From Geodermatophilus obscurus (GTDB lineage: Bacteria; Actinomycetota; Actinomycetes; Mycobacteriales; Geodermatophilaceae), in NCBI RefSeq assembly GCF_900115395.1, contig NZ_FOWE01000003.1:372001-436000 (forward strand): DNA of 64,000 nucleotides, written 5' to 3'. The notes beneath the pieces are model-generated. The model was not told the DNA's origin. It saw only the letters and a program-made list of their open reading frames with translations, and ran no database searches. Positions 1-8,900 of this stretch are shown piece by piece. Every line of letters begins with the position of its first letter. Positions within the stretch are counted from its first letter, which is position 1. Made by a program: the position numbers and the translations under genes.

Positions 1-483
1 GGGCGCGAGGGCGAGCAGGCCGACGTCGCCGCCGAGCCCGCTCACGTCGCCGCGGCCGTCGTCGAGGGTGGCGAGGAAGCGGCCGGGCAGGTCCGCCAGA
101 GCGGGGTCGGCGCACAGGCCGGCGTCGAGCGCGGACGCCCACGGCCGGGCGTCGAGGTGCCCGCCCGCGCGGCCGGTGAGCGCGCTGGCCAGCACGTTGC
201 GCACCCGCTCGTGCGTCTCGCTGGGCAGCAGGCCGCCCGCCGCCAGCCGCTCCCCGAGGTCCTGCGCGGCGCCCGGCGTGAGCCCGCGCAGCTGCAGGTT
301 GCCCCGGCTGGTCATCTCCAGGGCGCCGTCGCCCAGGTCGCGGGCGGCGGTGGCCAGGACGCGCAGCTGCCCGGCGGTGAGCAGGCCGCCGGGCACGCGC
401 ACCCGGGCCAGCTCGCCGTCGGCCGCGGAGTGCGTCTGCAGGGCGCCGGGGCAGGCGTCGGCGCGGGCACGGGGAGACGTCAT
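1..483 (-). CDS. cobG: Precorrin-3B synthase, N-terminal part (cut by window edge)
   Basis: The frame starts with ATG at 483 and stays open for 161 codons to the window edge, so only the N-terminus is present. Residues about 22-70 match the nitrite/sulfite reductase ferredoxin-like half domain, with LARVRVPGGLLTAGQL followed by EMTSRGNLQLRGL. This is the arrangement of CobG, the Fe-S/heme protein that makes precorrin-3B in aerobic cobalamin synthesis. A sulfite reductase would share the domain, but cobN, cobS and cobU nearby favour CobG. The gene is 13 nt downstream of the PLP-enzyme gene on the same strand. The siroheme and 4Fe-4S cysteines lie outside the window and cannot be checked. Confidence 0.8.
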   Translation of the reverse strand, partial: MTSPRARADACPGALQTHSAADGELARVRVPGGLLTAGQLRVLATAARDLGDGALEMTSRGNLQLRGLTPGAAQDLGERLAAGGLLPSETHERVRNVLASALTGRAGGHLDARPWASALDAGLCADPALADLPGRFLATLDDGRGDVSGLGGDVGLLALAP

Positions 484-496
484 GGCGCCCGCGAGG

Positions 497-1438
497 CTAC
501 GACCCCGCCAGCAGCTCGCCGGCGAGCTCGGCGGCCAGGGGGTGGCCGAAGAGTCCCGGGAGCCCGCCGGTGTGCACGAAGACCGTCCGCTCGCCGGGCC
601 GGATCGAGCCGTCGGCCACCGCGGCGGCCAGCCCGGCGAGCGCCTTGGCCGTGTAGACGGGGTCGAGCAGCAGTCCCTCGGTGCGGGCCGCCGTGCGGAG
701 CGCGGCCGACGCGGCGGGGGTGAGGACGCCGTAGCCGTCGCCCACCTGGTCGCGCCGCAGCCGCAGGCCGTCGGCGGCGCCGCCGAGCGCGGCGGCCAGG
801 GCGGCCACCGGCTCCGCCGGGTCCGGCACCGCGCCGGTGTCCACGCCGAGCACCCGGTCGGCCCCCAGCCCCGCCACCAGGCCGGCCATGGTGCCGCCCG
901 ACCCGACGGCCACCACGACGTGCCGGGCGTCGGGGACCTGGTCCTCCAGTTCGGCGGCGCACGCGAGGTAGCCGCGCGCCCCGGTCACCGACGAGCCGCC
1001 CAGCGGCAGGACGGCGGGCACCTCACCGTCGGCACGCAGGTCCTCGGCGAGCGCGGCCACCCGTGCGTCGACGTCGGCCGGGTCGGGCACGAGGACCACC
1101 CGCGCGCCCAGTGCCGCCTCGAGCGCGAGGTTGCCCGGGCGCTCGACCGACGGCGACCCGCCGAGCACCAGCACGGCGCGCAGCCCCAGGCGGGCGGCGG
1201 CCGCGGCGGTCATCCGGGCGTGGTTGCTCTGCACGCCGCCCGAGGTGACCAGGACGGTGGCGCCGGCGGCGACCGCCTCGGCGGCCAGGTGCTCGAGCTT
1301 GCGGACCTTGTTGCCCCCGCCGAGGTCGGTCAGGTCGTCGCGCTTGACCACCAGGTCGTCCGCGCGCAGGCCGAGCGCCGCGGCGAGGCGCGGCGCCCGG
1401 TCCAGCGGGGTGGGCCAGTGCGAGAGCGGGACGGTCAC
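497..1438 (-). CDS. PLP-dependent D-cysteine desulfhydrase / ACC deaminase family
   Basis: This 313-residue protein belongs to the fold-type II PLP family. GGGNKVRKLEHL near residues 40-51 holds the likely Schiff-base lysine, SGGVQSNHAR near residue 67 binds the cofactor and substrate, and VGSGGTMAGL near residue 178 is the phosphate-binding loop. Family members remove sulfide and ammonia from D-cysteine or open 1-aminocyclopropane-1-carboxylate. These two activities cannot be told apart from sequence alone. Length is normal for the family. The start is GTG at 1438. It lies between a DUF4383 gene (24 nt upstream) and cobG (13 nt downstream) on the same strand, so co-transcription is possible but no functional link is evident. 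Confidence 0.85.
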   Translation of the reverse strand: MTVPLSHWPTPLDRAPRLAAALGLRADDLVVKRDDLTDLGGGNKVRKLEHLAAEAVAAGATVLVTSGGVQSNHARMTAAAAARLGLRAVLVLGGSPSVERPGNLALEAALGARVVLVPDPADVDARVAALAEDLRADGEVPAVLPLGGSSVTGARGYLACAAELEDQVPDARHVVVAVGSGGTMAGLVAGLGADRVLGVDTGAVPDPAEPVAALAAALGGAADGLRLRRDQVGDGYGVLTPAASAALRTAARTEGLLLDPVYTAKALAGLAAAVADGSIRPGERTVFVHTGGLPGLFGHPLAAELAGELLAGS

Positions 1439-1462
1439 CGGGTGATCGTCCCGCTCCGGGGA

Positions 1463-2197
1463 TCAGGCGGTGCGGCGGGCCCGGTCGAAGGACATCCACA
1501 CCTCGCGGCGCTCCTTGCGGCTGGTCACCTGCGCCATCGCGGCGACCCGGCGGCGCTGCTCGGCCGAGGCGACGTGCTGCACGACGGCGACCTCGGCGTC
1601 GCGCATGGCGCGCTCGGCGGCGAACTCGGCCGGCGTCGACGGGAACTCGTCGGCGGTGGGGGTCGGTGCGCCGTCGGCGGACTCCCGGGCGTAGGGGCTG
1701 TCGGCCGGCAGGTTGCCGCTGACCCGCCCGTAGGCGCCGAGCAGGAGCAGCACCAGGCCGGCGACGACGGAGAAGCCGACGTTGCTCAGGCCGAACGCCA
1801 GGAAGTTCCAGTCGGTGTTGAGCACCGCCAGGTTGGCCAGCGCCGACACCAGGAACAGCACGCCGATCACGATCATGACCGTGGAGGCCGTGCGGGCGCT
1901 GCGGAAGGCCGAGTAGACCAGCACCGCGGCGGTGACCAGCGAGATCGTCGACAGCAGGCCGTTGGACGACAGGCCGAGGACGCGCTCGCCGGCGGTGGAG
2001 AAGAAGGCCAGGCCGTTGAGCAGTCCGAGCACGCCGAAGACGGCGATGACGCCCGCGACGGCGAACGCGCCGATGCGCTGGACCCGGTAGACGCGGCTGG
2101 CGCCCTCCGGGCGGCGGCCGGCGTCGGGTGCGCCGGTCGAGGTGGTGGCCGCCCGCGTGCGGTCGGCCGTCCGGTTGCGGTGCAGGGACAAGGCCAC
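1463..2197 (-). CDS. DUF4383-type four-helix membrane protein
   Basis: The 244-residue protein has a basic N-terminal tail of about 40 residues, four hydrophobic segments between about residues 43 and 160, and a charged cytosolic C-terminus. Spacing and Gly/Ala-rich helices such as VIAVFGVLGLLNGLAFF resemble the actinobacterial DUF4383 family, whose function is unknown. The last 60 residues are rich in Arg, Glu and Ala and probably helical. The start is GTG at 2197, with GGGAG about 9 nt upstream. It may lead a minus-strand run with the PLP enzyme and cobG. Confidence 0.75.
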   Translation of the reverse strand: MALSLHRNRTADRTRAATTSTGAPDAGRRPEGASRVYRVQRIGAFAVAGVIAVFGVLGLLNGLAFFSTAGERVLGLSSNGLLSTISLVTAAVLVYSAFRSARTASTVMIVIGVLFLVSALANLAVLNTDWNFLAFGLSNVGFSVVAGLVLLLLGAYGRVSGNLPADSPYARESADGAPTPTADEFPSTPAEFAAERAMRDAEVAVVQHVASAEQRRRVAAMAQVTSRKERREVWMSFDRARRTA

Positions 2198-2347
2198 GGC
2201 GTGCTCCCTCGTGTCGAGTGGTGCTGACTCCGGTTGTTCCCGATCTAGTGGCGTCGGGATGCAGTTCGTTCCGGACTTCCTCGTCCCGGCTGCACGTCGG
2301 GCGTGTCGGGCCGGGAAGAGCGGGCGCCGGTCCGCGGTTCAGCGGGC

Positions 2348-2677
2348 GTGACACAGCGCTTCGACACCGACCTGCACTCCGAGTACCTGCGCGCCGACCT
2401 GTTCTTCTCCATGGGGCAGCCGGTCGAGGCCGCGCGCCTGCTGGAGCCGCTCCTGGCGGCCGAGCCGGGCAACGAGGCGGCGCTGGAGCTCCTGGCCCGC
2501 GCCTACTTCGGCTCGGCGCAGCTGCAGCGGGCGGAGGACGCGCTGCGCCGCCTGGTCGACCTGGCGCCCGCCAACGGGTGGGCGCGCCGCGCGCTGGCCC
2601 GCACGCTCGAGCGGCAGAGCCGCCACGACGACGCCGTCGCCCACCACCGCGTGGCCGACGCGCTCGGCGCCGGGTGA
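2348..2677 (+). CDS. Small tetratricopeptide-repeat protein
   Basis: This protein has about 109 residues and two to three TPR helical hairpins: YLRADLFFSMGQPVEAARLL, then LELLARAYFGSAQLQRAEDA and the repeat that follows. TPR proteins scaffold protein-protein contacts, and the partner here is unknown. I chose GTG at 2348 because homology-like sequence (TQRFDTDLHSEYL) begins there. A start at 2303 would add 15 low-complexity residues. It is divergent from the DUF4383 gene, with about 150 nt between them. Similar short TPR proteins are common single genes in actinobacteria. Confidence 0.8.
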   Translation: MTQRFDTDLHSEYLRADLFFSMGQPVEAARLLEPLLAAEPGNEAALELLARAYFGSAQLQRAEDALRRLVDLAPANGWARRALARTLERQSRHDDAVAHHRVADALGAG

Positions 2678-2717
2678 CGCGCCCGGCCCGACCGTCCTTG
2701 CTGTTCCGGCGCGGACG

Positions 2718-2748
2718 TTGACCTCCTGTCGGCAGGAGGTCCTAGCGT
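2718..2748 (+). promoter_or_regulatory. Promoter with embedded palindromic operator for the ABC exporter
   Basis: TTGACC (2718-2723) and TAGCGT (2743-2748) form a -35/-10 pair with a 19-nt spacer. A perfect 9-bp inverted repeat, GACCTCCTG-tcgg-CAGGAGGTC (2720-2741), fills the spacer. The GTG start of the exporter lies 7 nt after the -10, so the mRNA would be leaderless. A repressor bound here would block RNA polymerase directly. The repressor is not identifiable in the window. Confidence 0.6.
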
Positions 2749-2755
2749 CCCGGTC

Positions 2756-4627
2756 GTGAGCATGGAGATGACGGCGTGGTCGGCGCTCTCGCGGGCCACG
2801 CACGCCCGTGACGACCGTCGCGGGATCTCCCGCGCGACCCTGCGGCGGGTCCTGGTGTACGCCCGGCCGCACCGCGCCCGCATCGGCGCGTTCGTGGCCG
2901 TCGGCGTCGTCGAGGCGGTGGTCGCGGTCGCCGTCCCGCTGCTGGCCGGCCTGGTGGTGAACGAGATCGTCGGGGACGGGAGCACCTCGACCGTCGTCGG
3001 CCTCGCCGTCCTCATCGCCGGGCTCGCCCTCGCGGGGACCGCGCTGGGCCTGCTCGGCCGGTGGCTGTCGGCGACGCTCGGCGAGGGGCTCATCCTCGAC
3101 CTGCGCACCGCCGTCTTCGACCACGTGCAGCGGATGCCGGTGGCCTTCTTCACCCGCACGCGCACGGGCGCGCTGGTGTCCCGCCTCGACAACGACGTCC
3201 TGGGGGCCCAGCGCGCCTTCAGCGACACGCTGTCGGGGATCGTCAGCAACACCGTCACGCTGCTGCTCGCCCTCACCGCGATGCTCACGCTGTCGTGGCA
3301 GGTGACGCTCCTGGCGCTGCTCCTGCTCCCGGTGTTCCTGCTGCCCGCGCGCCGCATCGGCCGCCAGTTGGCCGGGCTGCAGCGGGTGGCCGCGGAGTCC
3401 AACGCGGCGATGACCGGGCAGACGACCGAGCGCTTCTCCGCGCCCGGCGCCACGCTGGTCAAGCTCTACGGCCGCCCCGAGGCCGAGTCGGCCCGCTTCG
3501 CCGCCCGGGCGCGGGCGGTCCGCGACGTCGGCGTCCGGACGGCGATGGTGCAGTGGACCTTCATCAGCGCGCTCACGCTGGTGTCGGCACTGGCGCTGTC
3601 GCTCGTCTACGGCCTGGGTGGCACGTACGCGCTGGCCGGCTCGCTGGAGCCGGGCGCCGTCGTCGCCCTCGCCCTGCTGCTCACCCGGCTCTACTCACCG
3701 CTCACCGCGCTGGCCAGCGCCCGCGTCGACATCGCCTCGGCCGTGGTCAGCTTCGAGCGGGTCTTCGAGGTGCTCGACCTCGTGCCGCTGGTCCGCGAGC
3801 GCCCCGACGCCCGCGAGCTGCCCGACGGCCCGGTGTCGGTCGAGCTCGACGGCGTCACCTTCGCCTACCCGTCGGCCGACCGCGTCTCGCTCGCCTCGCT
3901 GGAGGACGTCGCCCGCCTCGACGGCCGCGGCGGGGTCGACGTCCTGCACGACGTCTCCTTCACCGTCCGACCCGGGGAGGTGCTGGCGATCGTCGGGTCG
4001 TCGGGCGCGGGCAAGTCCACGATCGCCTCGCTGCTGCCGCGCCTCTACGACGTCGACGAGGGCGCGGTGCGGCTGGGCGGCGTCGACGTCCGCGACCTGA
4101 CCGCCGCCTCGATCCGCCGCACCATCGGGCTGGTCACCCAGGACGGTCACCTGTTCCACGAGTCGCTGCGCGACAACCTGCTGCTCGCCGCGCCCGACGC
4201 CACCGACGCCGAGCTGTGGGACGCGCTCGCCCGCGCCCGGCTGGCCGACGTCGTGCGCGCGCTGCCCGACGGGCTGGACACCGTCGTCGGCGAGCGCGGC
4301 TACCGGTTCTCCGGCGGCGAGCGGCAGCGGCTGACCATCGCCCGGCTGCTGCTGGCCCGCCCGCGGGTGGTGCTGCTCGACGAGGCGACCGCCCACCTCG
4401 ACGCCACGAGCGAGGTCGCCGTGCAGGAGGCCCTCGACGAGGCGCTCGAGGGCCGGACGGCGATCGTCATCGCGCACCGGCTGTCGACCGTGCGCGCGGC
4501 CGACTGCATCCTCGTGCTGGAGGACGGCCGGGTGGTCGAGCGCGGCCGGCACGAGGAGCTGCTCGCCCTCGGCGGCCGCTACGCCGAGCTGCACCGCACC
4601 CAGTTCGGGCAGCCGGTGGCGGTCTAG
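2756..4627 (+). CDS. ABC exporter, fused permease and ATPase (MdlB/MsbA type)
   Basis: The 623-residue half-transporter has an N-terminal six-helix membrane domain (about residues 35-335) and a C-terminal nucleotide-binding domain. The ATPase carries Walker [10 protein letters not shown] near residue 413, signature FSGGERQRL near 519, Walker B VVLLDEAT near 539 and the H-loop IAHRLS. It should act as a homodimer or heterodimer that exports lipids, peptides or drugs at ATP expense; the substrate cannot be read from sequence. About 20 extra residues (around [16 protein letters not shown]) are inserted before the Walker A domain, in the A-loop region. It stands alone with its own palindrome-bearing promoter, which fits a drug- or stress-inducible exporter. 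Start GTG 2756; ATG 2762 is an alternative. Confidence 0.9.
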   Translation: MSMEMTAWSALSRATHARDDRRGISRATLRRVLVYARPHRARIGAFVAVGVVEAVVAVAVPLLAGLVVNEIVGDGSTSTVVGLAVLIAGLALAGTALGLLGRWLSATLGEGLILDLRTAVFDHVQRMPVAFFTRTRTGALVSRLDNDVLGAQRAFSDTLSGIVSNTVTLLLALTAMLTLSWQVTLLALLLLPVFLLPARRIGRQLAGLQRVAAESNAAMTGQTTERFSAPGATLVKLYGRPEAESARFAARARAVRDVGVRTAMVQWTFISALTLVSALALSLVYGLGGTYALAGSLEPGAVVALALLLTRLYSPLTALASARVDIASAVVSFERVFEVLDLVPLVRERPDARELPDGPVSVELDGVTFAYPSADRVSLASLEDVARLDGRGGVDVLHDVSFTVRPGEVLAIVGSSGAGKSTIASLLPRLYDVDEGAVRLGGVDVRDLTAASIRRTIGLVTQDGHLFHESLRDNLLLAAPDATDAELWDALARARLADVVRALPDGLDTVVGERGYRFSGGERQRLTIARLLLARPRVVLLDEATAHLDATSEVAVQEALDEALEGRTAIVIAHRLSTVRAADCILVLEDGRVVERGRHEELLALGGRYAELHRTQFGQPVAV

Positions 4628-5067
4628 CGCAGGAGGTCGGCGAGCGCGTCCTCCAGCCGCGGGAAGCGGAACCCGAAGCCGGCCTCGGCCAGCACGCGCG
4701 AGACCGCCCGCCGGCCGGTGAGGGCCAGCGCCGGGTCGGTGCGCAGCAGGACGGCGCCCAGCCGCACGAGCGGCGCGGGCGTGGGCGGCCGGTGCAGCGC
4801 CCTCCTCAGCGCGGCCATCAGCTCGGCGTTGCGGACCGGGCTCGGTGCGGTGGCCAGCAGCGGCCCGGACGGCGGCGGCGCGGCGACGACGTCGTCGTCG
4901 CCGAGGCACCAGCGGGTGATGCGCAGCCAGTCGGCGACGTGGATCCAGCTGATCCACTGGCGGCCGTCGGCGATCCGCCCGCCCAGGCCCCAGCGGACCA
5001 GGCCGGTGAGCTGGTCGAGCGCCGGCGTGCCCCGCTCGAACACCACGCTGGTGCGCAGCACGACCTG
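4624..5067 (-). pseudogene. Truncated TIGR01777-family NAD-dependent epimerase, C-terminal half only
   Basis: The reading frame matches the C-terminal half of SDR39U1/YfcH-like epimerases: VVLRTSVVFERGTPALDQL, WGLGGRIADGRQWISWIHV and the final [14 protein letters not shown]. Family members are about 300 residues long, with a Rossmann TGxxGxxG site at the N-terminus. Only about 148 residues remain here. The homology stops at GTQVV (about 5067) and the sequence beyond does not continue the family. Without the NAD-binding half the product cannot be a functional oxidoreductase. Its 3' end overlaps the exporter's last codons by 4 nt. ATG at 5061 could still start a 145-residue fragment. Confidence 0.75.
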
Positions 5068-5123
5068 GGTACCTGGCGCTGCGGGACGCGGTGGTGCGTG
5101 CGCTCGGCCCCGACGCCGGGTGA
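5067..5123 (+). other. Possible 3' remnant of a second gene at the deletion junction
   Basis: Immediately after epimerase homology ends, the plus strand reads GYLALRDAVVRALGPDAG and then TGA at 5121. This has strong third-position G/C bias and looks like the last 17-18 codons of a lost gene. It diverges from the epimerase remnant, so one deletion removing both 5' ends would explain the layout. The piece is too short to identify and could be chance. Confidence 0.3.
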
Positions 5124-5214
5124 GGGCGCCGGCCCTCCTCGTGGTCCCCTGGGACCGCGCCCGCCGAGGACCGTGCCCTCGCCCCGAGCACCCGACCGCC
5201 CTGGAGACCGCCCG

Positions 5215-5778
5215 ATGCCCCGCCGCACCCCGCGCCGTCTGCTGGTGACAGCCGCCCTCGCCCTCACCCTGGCCGCGTGCGGCGAGAGCACCCCGCAGGA
5301 GACCGGCGGCTCCGCGACCGGCGGGTCGGGCACCGCGGCCGCGACGCCGGCCTGCGAGAGCCGGCCGGCCACCGCCGAGCCCCCGGCCGGGGTGTCGACC
5401 GACCTGGCCGTCGCCCCGGAGGTGCCCGCATCGGACACGCCGCCCCCGTGCGGGCTGGTGACCGGCGACGTCGTCGTCGGGACCGGTCCCGAGGCGGTCG
5501 CGGGGTCCCCGGTCGCGGTCAAGTACGTCGGCGCCTTCTACGAGACCGGCGAGCAGTTCGACTCCTCGTGGAGCCGCGGGGCCGACGAGACGCTGCCGGT
5601 CACCCTCGGGCAGGGGCGGGTCATCCCCGGGTTCGAGCAGGGCATCGCCGGCATGCGGGTCGGTGGCCGGCGGATGGTCACCATCCCCAGCGACCTCGCC
5701 TACGGCCCGCAGGGGCAGGGACCCATCCCCGGCGGGGCGACCCTCGTCTTCGTCCTGGACCTGGTCTCGGCCGGCTGA
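5215..5778 (+). CDS. FKBP-type peptidyl-prolyl isomerase lipoprotein
   Basis: The 187-residue precursor has a lipoprotein signal peptide ending in lipobox LAAC (Cys about 22), a Ser/Thr/Pro-rich linker of about 60 residues and one FKBP domain from about residue 82. Family landmarks present are VKYVGAFYETGEQFDSSW, GQGRVIPGFEQGIAGMRVGG and IPSDLAYG. FKBPs catalyse cis-trans isomerisation at proline; this one should act outside the membrane during folding of secreted proteins. GGAG about 10 nt upstream supports ATG 5215. The next gene is cobN behind its own riboswitch, so this gene is probably monocistronic. Confidence 0.9.
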   Translation: MPRRTPRRLLVTAALALTLAACGESTPQETGGSATGGSGTAAATPACESRPATAEPPAGVSTDLAVAPEVPASDTPPPCGLVTGDVVVGTGPEAVAGSPVAVKYVGAFYETGEQFDSSWSRGADETLPVTLGQGRVIPGFEQGIAGMRVGGRRMVTIPSDLAYGPQGQGPIPGGATLVFVLDLVSAG

Positions 5779-5806
5779 CCCCCGGGGACGCGCCCGGGCC
5801 AGGCGG

Positions 5807-5812
5807 TAGCGT
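5807..5812 (+). promoter_or_regulatory. -10 element of the cobN riboswitch transcript
   Basis: TAGCGT is placed so that transcription would start at about 5819, just before the first helix of the cobalamin riboswitch. No convincing -35 is visible. Confidence 0.45.
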
Positions 5813-5818
5813 CAGGGT

Positions 5819-5942
5819 CACCACGGCAGTGCGCGCAGGAAGCCGGTGCGAGCCCGGCGCGGTCCCGCCACTGTGACCCCGGAGCACCGGGGGAGCCAGA
5901 CACTCCGGCTGCCGTGCCCGACGACCCGGGGCGCGGACCCCG
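5819..5942 (+). ncRNA. Cobalamin (B12) riboswitch upstream of cobN
   Basis: The leader contains the conserved B12-box pattern: GGAAGCCGGTGCGAGCCCGG, then a run ending CCGCCACTGTGA, then GGAGCCAGAC. The closing helix is visible as CACGGCAG (5822-5829) pairing with CTGCCGTG (5909-5916). It is followed by a short hairpin, CGGGG/CCCCG (5927-5942), just before the TGAGGA ribosome site and GTG start of cobN. Binding of adenosylcobalamin should reduce cobN translation or transcription. Position and product agree with the known use of this RNA to repress cobalamin synthesis when B12 is ample. Confidence 0.93.
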
Positions 5943-5956
5943 AGTGAGGACACAGC

Positions 5957-8900
5957 GTGTTCGTCCTGCTCTCCACCAGCGACACCGACCTGCTCTCCGC
6001 CCGCGCCAGCGGCGCCGACTGGCGGCCGGGCAACCCGGTCCGGCTCGGTGCCGACGGCATGGCGGCCCTGACCGCGGGCGCCGACCTCGTCGTCGTCCGC
6101 ATCCTCGGGGTGCGGCGGCAGTACGAGGAGATGCTCGCGCCGCTGCTGGCGGGCCCGGTGCCGGTCGTGGTCCTCGGCGGGGAGCAGGTGCCCGACGCCG
6201 AGCTCATGGAGCTGTCCACCGTCCCGATGGGCGTGGCCACCGAGGCCCACGGCTACCTGGCGCAGGGCGGGCCGGACAACCTCGTCCAGCTGCACCGCTT
6301 CCTCTCCGACACGGTGCTGCTCACCGGCGAGGGGTTCGAGCCGCCGTCGGTGGCGCCGGACTGGGGGCTGCTGGAGCGGGTCGCGCGCACGACGGGTGGC
6401 CCGCGGATCGCCGTCCTGTACTACCGGGCGCACCACCTGGCGGGGAACACGGCGTTCGTCGAGGACCTCTGCCGCGCCGTCGAGGACGCCGGCGGACAGG
6501 CGCTGCCGGTGTTCGTCAGCTCGCTGCGCAGCGTCCCCGACGAGCTGCTCGACGTGCTGCGCACCGCCGACGCGCTCGTCGTCACCGTGCTCGCCGCCGG
6601 CGGCTCCCGTCCGGCCACGGCCCAGGCGGGTGGCGACGACGGCGCGTGGGACGTCGGCCAGCTCGCCTCCCTCGACGTGCCGGTGATCCAGGGGCTGTGC
6701 CTGACCCGCTCGCGTGCCGACTGGCTCGCCGACGACGACGGACTCTCCCCGCTCGACGTCGGCAACCAGGTCGCGATCCCGGAGTTCGACGGCCGGCTGA
6801 TCAGCGTGCCGTTCTCGTTCAAGGAGACCGACGCCGACGGCCTGACCCGCTACGTCGCCGACCCCGAGCGCGCCGCCCGGGTGGCCGGGACCGCGGTGGC
6901 ACACGCCCGGCTCCGGCACACCCCGCCCGGGGACCGCCGCATCGTGGTGATGCTCAGCGCCTACCCCACCAAGCACGCGCGGATCGGCAACGCCGTCGGC
7001 CTGGACACCCCCGCGTCGGTCGTGCGGCTGCTGGCCGCGATGCACGGGGCCGGCTACGACATCGGCCCGTTCGACGGCCCGGACGCGCTGCCCGGCGTGG
7101 CCGACCTCGACGGCGACGCGCTGGTGCACGCCCTCATCGCCGCCGGCGGGCAGGACGCCGACTGGCTCACCGAGGAGCAGCTGGCGGGCAACCCGGTGCG
7201 CATCCCGGCCGCGGAGTACCGGCGCTTCTTCGACACGCTGCCCGACGACCTCCGCGCGGCGATGACCGAGCACTGGGGCGAGGCCCCGGGCTCGCTGTTC
7301 GTCGACGACTCCGACCCCGCCCGCCCCGCCGTCGTCTTCGCGGCCCTGCGCGCCGGCAACGTCGTCGTGATGGTGCAGCCGCCGCGCGGCTTCGGCGAGA
7401 ACCCGATCGCGATCTACCACGACCCCGACCTGCCGCCGTCGCACCACTACCTGGCCGCCTACTGGTGGCTGCGGACGGTCTTCGGCGCGCACGCGCTCGT
7501 GCACGTCGGCAAGCACGGCAACATGGAGTGGCTGCCGGGCAAGACGGTCGGCCTGTCGGCCTCCTGCGGGCCCGACGCCGCGATCGGCGACCTGCCGCTG
7601 GTCTACCCGTTCCTGGTCAACGACCCGGGCGAGGGCTCGCAGGCCAAGCGGCGGGCGCACGCCACGCTGGTCGACCACATGGTGCCGCCGATGGCCCGCG
7701 CGGAGACCTACGGCGACATCGCCCGCCTGGAGCAGCTCCTGGACGAGCACGCCAACGTCGCCGCGATGGACCCGGCCAAGCTGCCGGCGGTGCGCGCGCA
7801 GATCTGGACGCTGCTGCAGGCCGCGAAGCTCGACCACGACCTCGGGCTGGCCGAGCGGCCGGAGGACGACCACTTCGACGAGATGATCCTGCACGTCGAC
7901 GGCTGGCTCTGCGAGATCAAGGACTCCCAAATCCGCGACGGCCTGCACGTGCTCGGGACCCCGCCGACCGGGTCCGACCGGGTCGGCCTGGTGCTGGCGA
8001 TGCTGCGCGCCCGGCAGATCTGGGGCGGTTCGGTGGCGCTGCCCGGGCTGCGCGAGGCGCTCGGGCTGACCGAGGACGGCACCGCGGGGCTGCACGCCAC
8101 CGACGCCGTCGAGGCGCTGGCCGAGGCGCTCGTGTCCGGCATGGAGGACGCCGGCTGGACGATCGGCGCGGTCGGCCCGGTCGTGCGGGAGGTGCTGGGG
8201 CGCGAGGACGACGCCGTCGCCGAGGTGCTGCGGTTCGCCGTCGACGAGGTGGTGCCGCGCCTGGAGCGCACCACCGACGAGCTCGACGCCACCCTGCACG
8301 CGCTCGAGGGCGGCTACGTGCCGGCCGGGCCGTCGGGCTCGCCGCTGCGCGGGCTGGTCAACGTGCTCCCCACCGGGCGCAACTTCTACTCGGTCGATCC
8401 CCGCGCGGTGCCGTCGCGGCTGGCCTGGGAGACCGGGCAGGCGATGGCCGACTCGCTGCTCGAGCGGTACCTGGCCGACACGGGGGAGTACCCGCCGTCG
8501 GTGGGGCTGTCGGTGTGGGGGACGTCGGCGATGCGGACCTCCGGGGACGACGTCGCCGAGGTGCTGGCGCTGCTCGGCGTGCGGCCGGTGTGGGACGACG
8601 CGTCGCGGCGGGTGACCGCGCTGGAGCCGGTGCCGCTGGAGGAGCTCGGCCGGCCGCGGATCGACGTCACCGTGCGGATCTCCGGCTTCTTCCGGGACGC
8701 CTTCCCGCACGTGGTGACCATGCTCGACGACGCGGTGACGCTGGTGGCGGGGCTCGACGAGCCTGCCGACCGCAACTTCGTGCGGGCGCACGTGGAGGCC
8801 GACGTGGCCGGGCACGGCGACCGGCGGCGGGCGACCACGCGGGTGTTCGGGTCCAAGCCCGGCGCCTACGGGGCGGGGCTGCTGTCACTGATCGACTCGC

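Noticed and set aside
68-2227. Very long plus-strand open frames over cobG and the PLP-enzyme region
   Set aside because: The predicted proteins are Arg/Gly/Ala-rich without domain similarity, and they lie opposite well-supported genes. They are the usual stop-poor shadow frames of very high GC DNA.
2733-2742. AGGAGG near 2735 as ribosome site of the ABC exporter
   Set aside because: It is upstream of the -10 element and forms one arm of a perfect palindrome, so it is more likely operator DNA than part of the mRNA.
3061-5778. A 905-codon plus-strand frame through the ABC exporter into the FKBP gene
   Set aside because: Only its last 187 codons (from 5215) match a protein family; the rest is an out-of-frame shadow of the exporter. 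It is not a fusion protein.
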